A stretch of DNA of 9,768 nucleotides from Clostridiales bacterium (GCA_002869095.1 PKTO01000030.1:1-9768); one strand, 5' to 3'; counted from the first letter of the stretch, positions 1-5,615 are shown. Numbers and translations are program-made. Notes: generated by a model from the sequence alone, not told the origin.

Positions 1-4
1 AAAA

Positions 5-120
5 TCCGGTGACAATGGCACGGAGGCTACACCTGTTCCCATCTCGAACACAGAAGTTAAGCTCCGTTGCGCTGATGGTACTTGGCGGGCAGCTGCCTGG
101 GAGAGTAAGTCGTCGCCGGT
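5..120 (+). rRNA. rrf: 5S ribosomal RNA
   Basis: The length (about 116 nt) and conserved blocks fit bacterial 5S rRNA, a component of the large ribosomal subunit. The 5' end (positions 6-13) pairs with the 3' end (112-119) to form closing helix I. In between are the hallmark loop region CATCTCGAACACAGAAG near 41-57 and the GATGGTACTTGGC segment near 74-86. A terminator follows 20 bases later, as expected for the last gene of an rRNA operon. The 16S and 23S genes would lie upstream, outside the window. The exact ends are uncertain by a few bases. Confidence 0.96.
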
Positions 121-139
121 TTTGTTTTTCATATAAAAA

Positions 140-171
140 GGTTCGGAGTTTGATTCTCCGGGTCTTTTTTT
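140..171 (+). terminator. Intrinsic terminator after 5S rRNA
   Basis: A 9-bp stem (140-148 with 156-164, including three G-T wobble pairs) encloses a 7-base loop and is followed by seven T residues (165-171). It lies just behind the 5S gene and before the sdpR promoter, so it should end the rRNA transcript. Confidence 0.85.
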
Positions 172-199
172 GTTTGTAAAATTGTTTGCATATTTGGAG

Positions 200-228
200 T
201 TGACAAAAGTGTCTTTCCGGTTTATATT
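200..228 (+). promoter_or_regulatory. SigA-type promoter of the sdpR-sdpI operon
   Basis: A perfect -35 box TTGACA (200-205) is followed by a 17-base spacer and a -10 box TATATT (223-228). Transcription would begin near 235, about 37 bases before the sdpR start codon. Confidence 0.85.
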
Positions 229-254
229 TAGACATATAGACAAACATCTAAATA
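225..254. promoter_or_regulatory. Putative SdpR/ArsR-type operator over the -10 element
   Basis: A perfect 8-bp inverted repeat, TATTTAGA (225-232) and TCTAAATA (247-254), is separated by 14 bases. It overlaps the -10 box and the expected start of transcription. A dimeric ArsR-family repressor bound here would block RNA polymerase, which fits autoregulation of the downstream operon. The repeat is seen directly; the binding protein is inferred. Confidence 0.6.
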
Positions 255-271
255 ACAAGGAGGCTAAAGTC

Positions 272-532
272 ATGAATAAGACCTTCAAGGCTTTGTCGGA
301 TCCGACGAGAAGGAGGATTTTGGAGCTTTTGGACGAGAGGGACATGACAGCCGGGCAAATTGCGGATCAGTTCGACATAAGCCAGCCATCTGTCAGCCAC
401 CATCTGAATGTCTTAAAAAATGCAAACCTCATTCTTTGGATAAAGGACGGGCAAAGCATAATATACTCGCTGAACACCACTGTTTTTCAAGAAATGACAA
501 AATGGTTTTACAATTTTAGAGAGAGGAGCTGA
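272..532 (+). CDS. sdpR: ArsR-family transcriptional repressor, SdpR-like
   Basis: This gene encodes an 86-residue winged-helix regulator of the ArsR family. Residues 3-20 (FKALSDPTRRRILELL) match the typical family opening. Residues 25-50, with SQPSVSHHLNVLK, form the recognition helix-turn-helix, and IIYSLN near 64-69 is the wing. The metal-binding ELCVC-type motif of arsenic or zinc sensors is absent, so this is not an obvious metal sensor. I chose ATG at 272 because a perfect AAGGAGG (257-263) lies 8 bases upstream and the protein then begins where the family does. A longer upstream frame would run through the promoter. The next gene is SdpI-like and starts 5 bases after this stop, which is the arrangement of the autoregulated Bacillus subtilis sdpRI immunity operon. 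In that system SdpI at the membrane sequesters SdpR when toxin is present. Assignment as SdpR rests on family plus neighbour; another ArsR paralogue is possible. Confidence 0.85.
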   Translation: MNKTFKALSDPTRRRILELLDERDMTAGQIADQFDISQPSVSHHLNVLKNANLILWIKDGQSIIYSLNTTVFQEMTKWFYNFRERS

Positions 533-537
533 ATCTT

Positions 538-1176
538 ATGAAAATGAATCCATTCATACTTGCTTTGCTGCTTTTGTCTTTTGCGGGAGTGCTGCTTGCA
601 TACCCGGGCCTTCCTTCTGAAATACCCACGCATTGGGACATGAGCGGCAATATAGACGACTATTCTCCCAAGTGGGCCATACTGCTTCTTGCCGCTTTGC
701 CTGTTGCGATTTATCTTATGATGGTATTTCTGCCAAGAATCGACCCCAAGAAAAAATCGTACGACCTGCATAAGAGGGCCTATGAAATCGCCAAGGTTTT
801 CATAACCTTGATCATGTCGGTTCTGGTTTGGATATCGATACTGGTTTCAAAAGGCGTTGATTTGGACGTGGGGCTCATAGTTTCGCTGATGGTGGGAGTG
901 CTTTTCATAACATTGGGAAATTACATGGGACAGATAAGGCATAATTATTTTTTCGGCATAAGAACCCCTTGGACCTTGGCCAATGAGACAGTATGGAAGA
1001 GGACACACCGAGTCGGAGGATACTGTTTCATGGGAATGGGCATATTCATGATAATTGCAAATATTTTAAGGGACCATATGCCTTCATGGATATTGGTTCC
1101 AATCATAATCCTAGGAGCGGGCATACCGATTGTGTACTCTTATTTTGAATACAAAAGAATAGCCGGGGACAATTGA
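538..1176 (+). CDS. sdpI: SdpI-family integral membrane immunity protein
   Basis: The 212-residue protein has about six predicted membrane segments (roughly 4-22, 45-65, 84-104, 108-128, 161-178, 183-201). The first half holds a DUF1648 signature, P.LPSEIPTHWD..G (residues 23-37). The second half holds the SdpI signature: GN..GQIR.N.FFGIRTPWTL.NE..W..TH...G (residues 127-160). In Bacillus subtilis SdpI gives immunity to the secreted SDP killing factor and relays its presence by binding the repressor SdpR. AGGAG (524-528) lies 9 bases before ATG 538; a second ATG two codons on (544) is possible. The gene is cotranscribed with the ArsR-type gene before it. No toxin genes (sdpA, sdpB, sdpC) occur in this window, so protection against toxins of other strains, or a general envelope-stress role, is plausible but inferred. 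Confidence 0.9.
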   Translation: MKMNPFILALLLLSFAGVLLAYPGLPSEIPTHWDMSGNIDDYSPKWAILLLAALPVAIYLMMVFLPRIDPKKKSYDLHKRAYEIAKVFITLIMSVLVWISILVSKGVDLDVGLIVSLMVGVLFITLGNYMGQIRHNYFFGIRTPWTLANETVWKRTHRVGGYCFMGMGIFMIIANILRDHMPSWILVPIIILGAGIPIVYSYFEYKRIAGDN

Positions 1177-1191
1177 AACAGATTACATACT

Positions 1192-1219
1192 AAAAAAAGA
1201 CGCCCTAGGCGTCTTTTTT
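1192..1219. terminator. Bidirectional intrinsic terminator between sdpI and argH
   Basis: A 6-bp GC-rich stem GACGCC/GGCGTC (1199-1204, 1208-1213) is flanked by seven A on the left and six T on the right. It therefore works as a hairpin plus U-run in both directions. It sits between the converging ends of sdpI (stop at 1176) and argH (stop at 1230) and probably serves both operons. Confidence 0.9.
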
Positions 1220-1229
1220 GATCGCTTTT

Positions 1230-2609
1230 CTAAGCGAGCAGCTGCAGAAATTTCTTGTTTTCCTCTATCATTCGCATCACATTTTCTTTGGAGGTGCCTC
1301 CCGCCGAAATTTTTGCGTCCGTGCATTTCTCAATTCTTGCGATTTCGAGCAAGTCCTCCTGTATGTCCTCGTGAAAGGATTTAAGTTCGGAAAGGCGCAT
1401 ATCCTCTATGTTGCAATTTCTTTTCGTGCAATACAGTACCATTCGTCCCACAATTTCATGGGCGCTCCTGAAAGGAAGCCCCTTCTTTACAAGGTAGTCG
1501 GCAATGTCTGTGGCATTGAGAAATCCCATTTTTGTGGCCTGCATCATATTGCCGGCATTGAAAGTGAGAGTGGCAAGCATTTCATTGAATATGGGGATGA
1601 CGGACTTGAGAGTTTCAACAGTGTCGAAAAGTCCCTCCTTGTCCTCTTGCATGTCCTTGTTGTATGCGAGGGGAAGGCTTTTCATGACCGTCAGTATTCC
1701 CATAAGGTTTCCGTAGACCCTTCCGGTCTTTCCTCTTATGAGTTCCGCAACATCGGGATTCTTCTTTTGCGGCATTATGGAGCTTCCGGTTGAGTATGCG
1801 TCGTCCATTTCGACAAAACCGAATTCGGAAGTGTTCCAAATGATGAGCTCTTCGCAGAATCTGCTGAAATGCATCATCAATATCGATGCGTCCGACTGGA
1901 ATTCGATAAGATAGTCCCGGTCGCTGACAGAATCAAGGGCGTTCAGTGAAACCTTTGCAAAGCCTAGCTCTTTTGCCAGAAAGACGCGGTCAGTCGGGTA
2001 GGTTGTGCCCGAAAGCGCTCCGGATCCCAATGGAAGGACGTCCATACGATCAAGGCAATCGGTCAAACGCTGGTGGTCTCTTTTGAACATCTCGAAATAT
2101 GCCATGAGATGGAAAGAAAGCCTCACAGGCTGCGCGTGCTGAAGATGCGTGAAGCCTGGAAGAATGACGTCGATGTTGTTTTCGGACATAAGGATTATTG
2201 TTTTCAACAATTCTTCGATCAATCCACAGATTTCTTCTATCCTTGTCTTTAAATAGAGCCGGATATCCACAGCGACCTGGTCGTTTCTGCTTCTTGCAGT
2301 ATGGATTTTCTTGCCGGGATAGCCTATTCGCTCAGTCAGAAGGCTTTCAATGTTCATGTGTATGTCCTCGAATTCCTCCATGAAAGAAATGTTTCCTTTT
2401 TCAATAGAGGATTCGATTTCATCAAGGGCCGTAAGGATTGCATCAAGATCCTCATCGGAAAGGACATCAATCTTTGCAAGCATTTTTGCATGCGCGCGGC
2501 TTCCGGCTATATCCTCTTTATAGAGTTTTTGGTCGAAACCGATAGATGCTCCGAATTCGTCCACGGTTTTCGCGGTGCCTTTTGAAAATCGTCCGCCCCA
2601 TAGCTTCAT
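1230..2609 (-). CDS. argH: Argininosuccinate lyase
   Basis: The 459-residue product is full length for ArgH, a cytoplasmic homotetramer of the fumarase/aspartase superfamily. It splits argininosuccinate into arginine and fumarate, the last step of arginine synthesis. Visible motifs are the N-terminal LWGGRF (3-8), HTARSRNDQ (103-111), THLQHAQP (154-161, with the catalytic-base histidine region), and the superfamily signature GSSIMPQKKNPD (275-286), which carries the catalytic serine loop. The frame is intact and ends in TAG. Its ATG follows the argG stop TAA by one base. The nearest purine-rich stretch (AAGGAAAGG) ends about 12 bases before the ATG, which is longer than ideal and suggests reliance on translational coupling to argG. 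Since argG carries a premature TAG, argH expression could be affected. It shares the argG promoter and ends at the bidirectional terminator. Confidence 0.97.
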   Translation of the reverse strand: MKLWGGRFSKGTAKTVDEFGASIGFDQKLYKEDIAGSRAHAKMLAKIDVLSDEDLDAILTALDEIESSIEKGNISFMEEFEDIHMNIESLLTERIGYPGKKIHTARSRNDQVAVDIRLYLKTRIEEICGLIEELLKTIILMSENNIDVILPGFTHLQHAQPVRLSFHLMAYFEMFKRDHQRLTDCLDRMDVLPLGSGALSGTTYPTDRVFLAKELGFAKVSLNALDSVSDRDYLIEFQSDASILMMHFSRFCEELIIWNTSEFGFVEMDDAYSTGSSIMPQKKNPDVAELIRGKTGRVYGNLMGILTVMKSLPLAYNKDMQEDKEGLFDTVETLKSVIPIFNEMLATLTFNAGNMMQATKMGFLNATDIADYLVKKGLPFRSAHEIVGRMVLYCTKRNCNIEDMRLSELKSFHEDIQEDLLEIARIEKCTDAKISAGGTSKENVMRMIEENKKFLQLLA

Positions 2610-2610
2610 A

Positions 2611-2793
2611 TTATTTGTTTTCCTTTCCTTCTGCAGCCTTTTTCTCGTGTGCCAAAATTGCTTTTATTGTCAATGGAAGCGCGAAAAGATTGATGAACCC
2701 GTCCGCATCCCTTTGGTTGTATACATCGTCTTCTCCGAAAGTCACAAAGTCCTCGCTGTAAAGCGTGTTGGGAGACTTGCTTGCCACAACCAT
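2611..2793 (-). CDS. Possible separate ORF for the ArgG C-terminal segment
   Basis: Five codons after the premature TAG, the argG frame contains an ATG (2791-2793) that opens a 60-residue reading frame ending at the normal argG stop. AGAAGGG, beginning in the TAG codon itself and ending at 2801, lies 7 bases before this ATG, a good Shine-Dalgarno distance. Ribosomes stopping at TAG could therefore restart here, producing the C-terminal ArgG segment as its own polypeptide and keeping translation flowing into argH. The positions are seen directly, but the use of this start is speculative. The same bases also simply encode the normal Lys-Gly-Asn-Gly-Met of ArgG. Confidence 0.3.
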   Translation of the reverse strand: MVVASKSPNTLYSEDFVTFGEDDVYNQRDADGFINLFALPLTIKAILAHEKKAAEGKENK

Positions 2794-2805
2794 GCCATTG
2801 CCCTT

Positions 2806-2808
2806 CTA
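2806..2808 (-). other. In-frame TAG codon in argG
   Basis: The minus-strand codons read AAG CTC AAG CTT TAG AAG GGC AAT GGC ATG. From memory of family alignments this position is usually aromatic (Tyr or Phe, as in KLKLYKGN). A single third-base change from TAT or TAC would give TAG. No insertion or deletion is needed. Both argH and the UPF0182 gene in this window end in TAG, which argues against a general reassignment of this codon. Confidence 0.93.
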
Positions 2809-3844
2809 AAGCTTGAGCTTCACCGTTCCGTCCATTTCCTTTTGGGTGACATCTATGAAACCGTCCAGGGCTTCCCTGAGGGGGCAGAACCACATTCCGT
2901 TGTATACAAGCTCTGCATATTTTTCAGACAGACCCTGCTTGAAATGCATTGTAGCCTTGTCGAGGACAATTTTCTCTAGAGCCTTGTGGGCCTTGAAAAG
3001 GATGGTTCCTCCCGGAGTTTCGTAAACGCCCCTCGATTTCATTCCGACAAGCCTGTTTTCGACTATGTCTATTACTCCAACCCCATGTTTTCCACCCAGC
3101 CCGTTTAGCTTTTCGACCATTTCCGCAGGGCTCAGGGTCTCTCCGTTGACCTTGACCGGTGTTCCCTTTTCGAATCCGATTTCCACAAATTCGGCCTTGT
3201 CGGGAGCATTCTCGGGGGTTGAGCACATCTGATACATGTCCGTGTCGTGCATGTTCCATGTGTTCTCCAAGTTGCCGCCTTCATGGCTGAGGTGCCAAAG
3301 ATTCTGGTCCATGCTGTAGATTTTTTCTTTGGTAACCTCAATCGGAATCTGGTGCTTTTCGGCGTAGTCTATGCAGTCTTCCCTCGACTTCAGGTCCCAC
3401 ATGCGCCAGGGGGCTATGATCTCCAAATACGGATTCAAGGCCTTGACGGTGACTTCGAAACGAACCTGGTCGTTTCCTTTTCCTGTCGCCCCGTGCGCAA
3501 TCGCAAAGGCGCCCTCTTCTTCCGCCAGTTCAACCAGTTTTTTCGCAATCAGCGGACGGGCGAAGGAAGTCCCCAAAAGGTAGTCGTCCTCATAGATTGC
3601 GCCTGCCTTCAAGGTGGGGAATACAAAGTCTGAAATGAATTCATCCTTTACGTCTATGACATAGGCCTTGGATGCTCCTGTCGCTATTGCCTTCTTCTTT
3701 ACGGATTCGAAATCGTCCTTCTGGCCCACATCAACGCATGCCGCGATGACGTCGTAGCCGAATTCCTTTTTGAGCCATGTGAGTATGACGGATGTATCCA
3801 AGCCGCCCGAATAGGCGAGTATTACTTTCTTATTCATTTTGATG

Positions 3845-3850
3845 CCCTCC
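3845..3850 (-). promoter_or_regulatory. argG ribosome binding site (decides the start)
   Basis: On the minus strand GGAGGG is followed by 7 bases and then ATG (3837-3835). This fixes the argG start at [12 protein letters not shown], directly before the nucleotide-binding loop as in other ArgG proteins. Confidence 0.85.
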
Positions 3851-3873
3851 AATGTCTTTTTTTAGCTTCATTC

Positions 3874-3902
3874 ATTATAACAGTAAAAGAAACACGAATC
3901 AA
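3874..3902 (-). promoter_or_regulatory. SigA-type promoter of argGH
   Basis: On the minus strand the -35 box TTGATT (3902-3897) is separated by exactly 17 bases from a perfect -10 box TATAAT (3879-3874). Transcription would start near 3867, leaving a leader of about 30 bases before argG. The leader is too short for a T-box or riboswitch, so control is more likely at the promoter. Confidence 0.85.
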
Positions 3903-3944
3903 CATAAATATGCAACTATATTAATAAAAATACATATTTATGCA
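3901..3944. promoter_or_regulatory. Pair of candidate ArgR (ARG box) operators
   Basis: On the minus strand, TGCATATTTATGTT (3914-3901) and TGCATAAATATGTA (3944-3931) are AT-rich near-palindromes. They resemble the ARG box core TGAATWWWWATTCA (about 10 and 11 of 14 positions). Their centres are 30 bp apart, about three helical turns, so they face the same side of DNA. The promoter-proximal box overlaps the -35 element by two bases. The outer bases also form a 10-bp inverted repeat, CATAAATATG against CATATTTATG. Repression of argGH by an arginine-bound ArgR hexamer is the natural inference. Confidence 0.5.
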
Positions 3945-4239
3945 GCGAAGAAGAGTCTTTTGACAACCTGAAAACAGAAAAACGATGATTGGCTGGAAAA
4001 GATATCACAGAAAATTCGGACAAATGAAATCTTTCCTACAAAATTACCGGAAGGCCATAAAAATAATTTAAAAAATATGCGTCAAATATTTGAAAGCTTT
4101 GCGATTGCAGTCATTCAAAATCGTCTATTATTTCTGAAAATTGAATTAAAAATCTCAAAAAGCCGATATTATTTGCAGGAATCAATCGATAATCCTGCAT
4201 AAAGGGGCGAAAATGCAATGATGTGGGTTTTTGGATACG

Positions 4240-4268
4240 TTGACACAGCGTGTATTTTAGTATAGAAT
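4240..4268 (+). promoter_or_regulatory. SigA-type promoter of the GntR-family gene
   Basis: A perfect -35 TTGACA (4240-4245) is followed by a 17-base spacer and -10 TAGAAT (4263-4268). The predicted start is near 4275, leaving a leader of about 38 bases. Confidence 0.75.
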
Positions 4269-4274
4269 TTCTAT
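4262..4274. promoter_or_regulatory. Palindrome at the gntR promoter, possible autoregulatory operator
   Basis: ATAGAATTTCTAT is a 13-base palindrome, perfect except at its central base, and covers the -10 box and start region. A wider TGTAT (4251-4255) and ATACA (4280-4284) pair is arranged around it symmetrically. GntR-family proteins commonly repress their own promoters through such sites. This is suggestive only. Confidence 0.4.
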
Positions 4275-4312
4275 GGATGATACAAAAAAACAATGAATAA
4301 TCGGAGGACGGC

Positions 4313-4969
4313 ATGAGCGTTTTATTTGAAGATAAAACCGAGAATAAATCTCTGACAACAGTAATATTTGAAAGAATAAGGGACGACATATTGTATGGCA
4401 AATACGATAAGGGAGAAAAAATCGTAGAGGCAAAACTGGCGGAGGAGTTCAATGTCAGCCGTACGCCTGTGCGTGAGGCTCTAAAACAGCTCGAGTTGGA
4501 CGACCTGGTCGAGAACATCCCGAACAGGGGAGTAGTGGTAAAAGGCATATCCAAACAGGACATAGTCGATATTTTCACCATACGCCTGGCCATAGAGGGC
4601 ATAGCGGTCGAGTGGGCCATAGAAAGAATGGACCAGGAAGACATGCAGAAAATCAAGGAAATATACGAGCTGATGGAGTTCTACACATTCAAGAAGGACG
4701 TTAAAAAATTCGCCGAACTGAATACAAAATTCCATGAAGCCATATACAAGGCAACAAAAAGCAGGTATCTCGAAAATGTGCTCAAGAACTATCAGGTGTT
4801 CATGAAGGTGGTCAGGTACAAGTCCCTTGAAAAGCCTGGAAGGCTCGAGGGAGCATTGAATGAGCATAAGCGGATAGTGGACGCCCTTATGGAGAAAGAT
4901 GTCGACCGGGCAAAGGATGTCGTAATAGAGCACGTGAAACACTCAAAGGAAACTGCAGAGGAAGAATGA
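4313..4969 (+). CDS. GntR-family transcriptional regulator, FCD-domain subgroup
   Basis: The 218-residue protein has an N-terminal winged helix (about 13-78) with the GntR signature LAEEFNVSRTPVREALKQLE (42-61). An all-helical FCD ligand domain follows (about 84-213). The FCD metal-site positions appear conserved: N137 in LNTKFH, H141, H185 in NEH and H207 in IEH. Family members bind a small organic acid or sugar acid with the help of a divalent metal and release DNA. The effector here cannot be read from sequence. ATG 4313 follows GGAGG (4303-4307) by 5 bases. The gene stands alone, with its own promoter and a strong terminator, and the adjacent genes are not an obvious catabolic target. It probably regulates itself and genes elsewhere. 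Confidence 0.92.
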   Translation: MSVLFEDKTENKSLTTVIFERIRDDILYGKYDKGEKIVEAKLAEEFNVSRTPVREALKQLELDDLVENIPNRGVVVKGISKQDIVDIFTIRLAIEGIAVEWAIERMDQEDMQKIKEIYELMEFYTFKKDVKKFAELNTKFHEAIYKATKSRYLENVLKNYQVFMKVVRYKSLEKPGRLEGALNEHKRIVDALMEKDVDRAKDVVIEHVKHSKETAEEE

Positions 4970-4986
4970 TTCCCAAGAAGAAAATT

Positions 4987-5016
4987 GCCGCCGGCATATG
5001 CCGGCGGCTTTATTTT
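4987..5016 (+). terminator. Strong intrinsic terminator after the GntR gene
   Basis: A perfect 9-bp GC-only stem, GCCGCCGGC (4987-4995) with GCCGGCGGC (5000-5008), closes an ATAT loop. The whole 22-base unit is a perfect palindrome. The tail TTTATTTT (5009-5016) follows. It isolates the GntR gene from the niaR unit. Confidence 0.9.
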
Positions 5017-5029
5017 GATATGGAATGTT

Positions 5030-5038
5030 TGGTATACT
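5030..5038 (+). promoter_or_regulatory. Extended -10 promoter of niaR
   Basis: TGGTATACT (5030-5038) matches an extended -10 (TGn followed by TATACT). No good -35 lies at 16-18 bases; TTGATA at 5015-5020 is too close (12 bases). The predicted start is near 5045, about 50 bases before the gene. Confidence 0.55.
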
Positions 5039-5042
5039 GTAT

Positions 5043-5069
5043 TTGAACATGCGGAAAAGCATGTATCAA
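5043..5069. promoter_or_regulatory. Inverted repeat in the niaR leader, candidate operator
   Basis: ACATGC (5047-5052) and GCATGT (5059-5064) form a perfect 6-bp inverted repeat with a 6-base spacer. TTGA (5043-5046) and TCAA (5066-5069) extend it with one unpaired base. It begins at the predicted transcription start. Autoregulation by the NiaR dimer is one explanation; an RNA hairpin ahead of the ribosome binding site is another. Confidence 0.4.
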
Positions 5070-5093
5070 GCCTCAACCAAAGGATGTGTCCAA

Positions 5094-5615
5094 ATGACCG
5101 AAAAAAGAAGGGAAGACCTGTTGAAAATCCTTCAGGAGTCCAGGTCTCCGGTAAAGGGTTCCAGCCTCGCGGGAAAATTCAAAGTCAGCAGACAGGTGAT
5201 AGTCCAGGACATCGCCATACTTCGGGCGCGAGACATGCATATCATGGCAAATTCAAACGGCTATTACATACAGAAGCCTTCAAGCGCGGAAAGAAACATA
5301 AAAACCGTTTTCGTAAAGCACGGAGGGTTCGATGAAATAGAAAAAGAACTGCAGATAATGGTGGACATGGGGGCCAAGATATTGGATGTCATTGTGATGC
5401 ACCCCATATACGGCGAAATAAGATGCCCTTTGGAAATCAACAGCAGATACGAATTGAACACTTTCCTTGAGGAAAGCAGCAAAAGCAGCGCCGCCCCCCT
5501 GGCATCGCTCACAAACGGGGAACACATACACACGCTTGAGGTTCCAAGCGACGAAATTTTCGAAAAGATCATAGAAGCTCTTGATGAAATGGGGATACTC
5601 GTCGAAGCGGATTGA
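5094..5615 (+). CDS. niaR: NiaR-type niacin-responsive transcriptional repressor
   Basis: The 173-residue protein has an HTH_11 DNA-binding domain (about 5-60; LAGKFKVSRQVIVQDIAILR is the helix-turn-helix). A C-terminal 3H domain follows (about 72-170), named for its conserved histidines: H76 in VKHGG, H103 in VMHPIYGE, and H144/H146 in GEHIHTLEV. In the family the histidine cluster binds a transition metal and the domain senses nicotinic acid, repressing NAD synthesis and niacin uptake genes. I chose ATG 5094 because AAAGGATG (5079-5086) lies 7 bases upstream and the protein then starts directly at the helix-turn-helix domain; a longer frame beginning at 5025 would overlap the promoter. It is a single-gene unit, with no nad or niacin transporter gene next to it in the window, so its targets presumably lie elsewhere. 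Confidence 0.92.
   Translation: MTEKRREDLLKILQESRSPVKGSSLAGKFKVSRQVIVQDIAILRARDMHIMANSNGYYIQKPSSAERNIKTVFVKHGGFDEIEKELQIMVDMGAKILDVIVMHPIYGEIRCPLEINSRYELNTFLEESSKSSAAPLASLTNGEHIHTLEVPSDEIFEKIIEALDEMGILVEAD

Larger units (their letters stand above)
2611..3837 (-). pseudogene. argG: Argininosuccinate synthase, interrupted by an in-frame TAG
   Basis: ArgG joins citrulline and aspartate using ATP to make argininosuccinate. Read through the stop, the gene encodes 408 residues, the usual family length. Visible motifs are the N-type ATP pyrophosphatase loop AYSGGLDTS (8-16), [13 protein letters not shown] (116-128, substrate and nucleotide binding) and YETPGGTIL (272-280). Codon 344 (2806-2808) is TAG, giving a 343-residue product. 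The same frame then continues without a shift for 64 codons with typical ArgG C-terminal sequence, including SKSPNTLYSEDFVTFGEDD and YNQRDADGFINLF, and stops at TAA one base before argH. ATG 3837 was chosen because GGAGGG (3845-3850) lies 7 bases upstream; an in-frame TTG at 3852 overlaps that site and is unlikely. The missing C-terminal part is known in ArgG structures to help hold the tetramer, so the 343-residue form is probably inactive alone. It may be a recent nonsense mutation, a base-call error, readthrough, or a split gene. Confidence 0.9.
3838..4312. other. 475-base AT-rich divergent intergenic region
   Basis: The region lies between the start codons of argG (minus strand) and the GntR gene (plus strand). 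The left end holds the argG promoter and candidate ARG boxes, and the right end the gntR promoter. The middle (about 3945-4235) contains no convincing gene or known RNA. It holds a 76-codon open stretch at 3972-4199 with no usable start, and a 7-bp inverted repeat TGCAGGA/TCCTGCA (4174-4180, 4193-4199). It is more AT-rich than the genes on either side. Confidence 0.7.

Noticed and set aside
140..164. tRNA-like GGTTCG...CGGGTC sequence after the 5S gene
   Set aside because: It forms a simple hairpin with a T-run and has no D-arm, anticodon arm or acceptor stem; it is a terminator.
2806..2808. TAG in argG as a pyrrolysine codon
   Set aside because: Two of the seven other genes in the window end in TAG, the position is normally aromatic in ArgG, and no pyl gene is in view. 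It is kept only as an option to test.
3960..3988. TTGACA at 3960-3965 as a plus-strand promoter
   Set aside because: No -10-like sequence lies 16-18 bases downstream.
4987..5008. 22-base perfect palindrome as a regulatory or recombination site
   Set aside because: Its GC-rich stem, 4-base loop and following T-rich tail directly behind a stop codon are fully explained by an intrinsic terminator.
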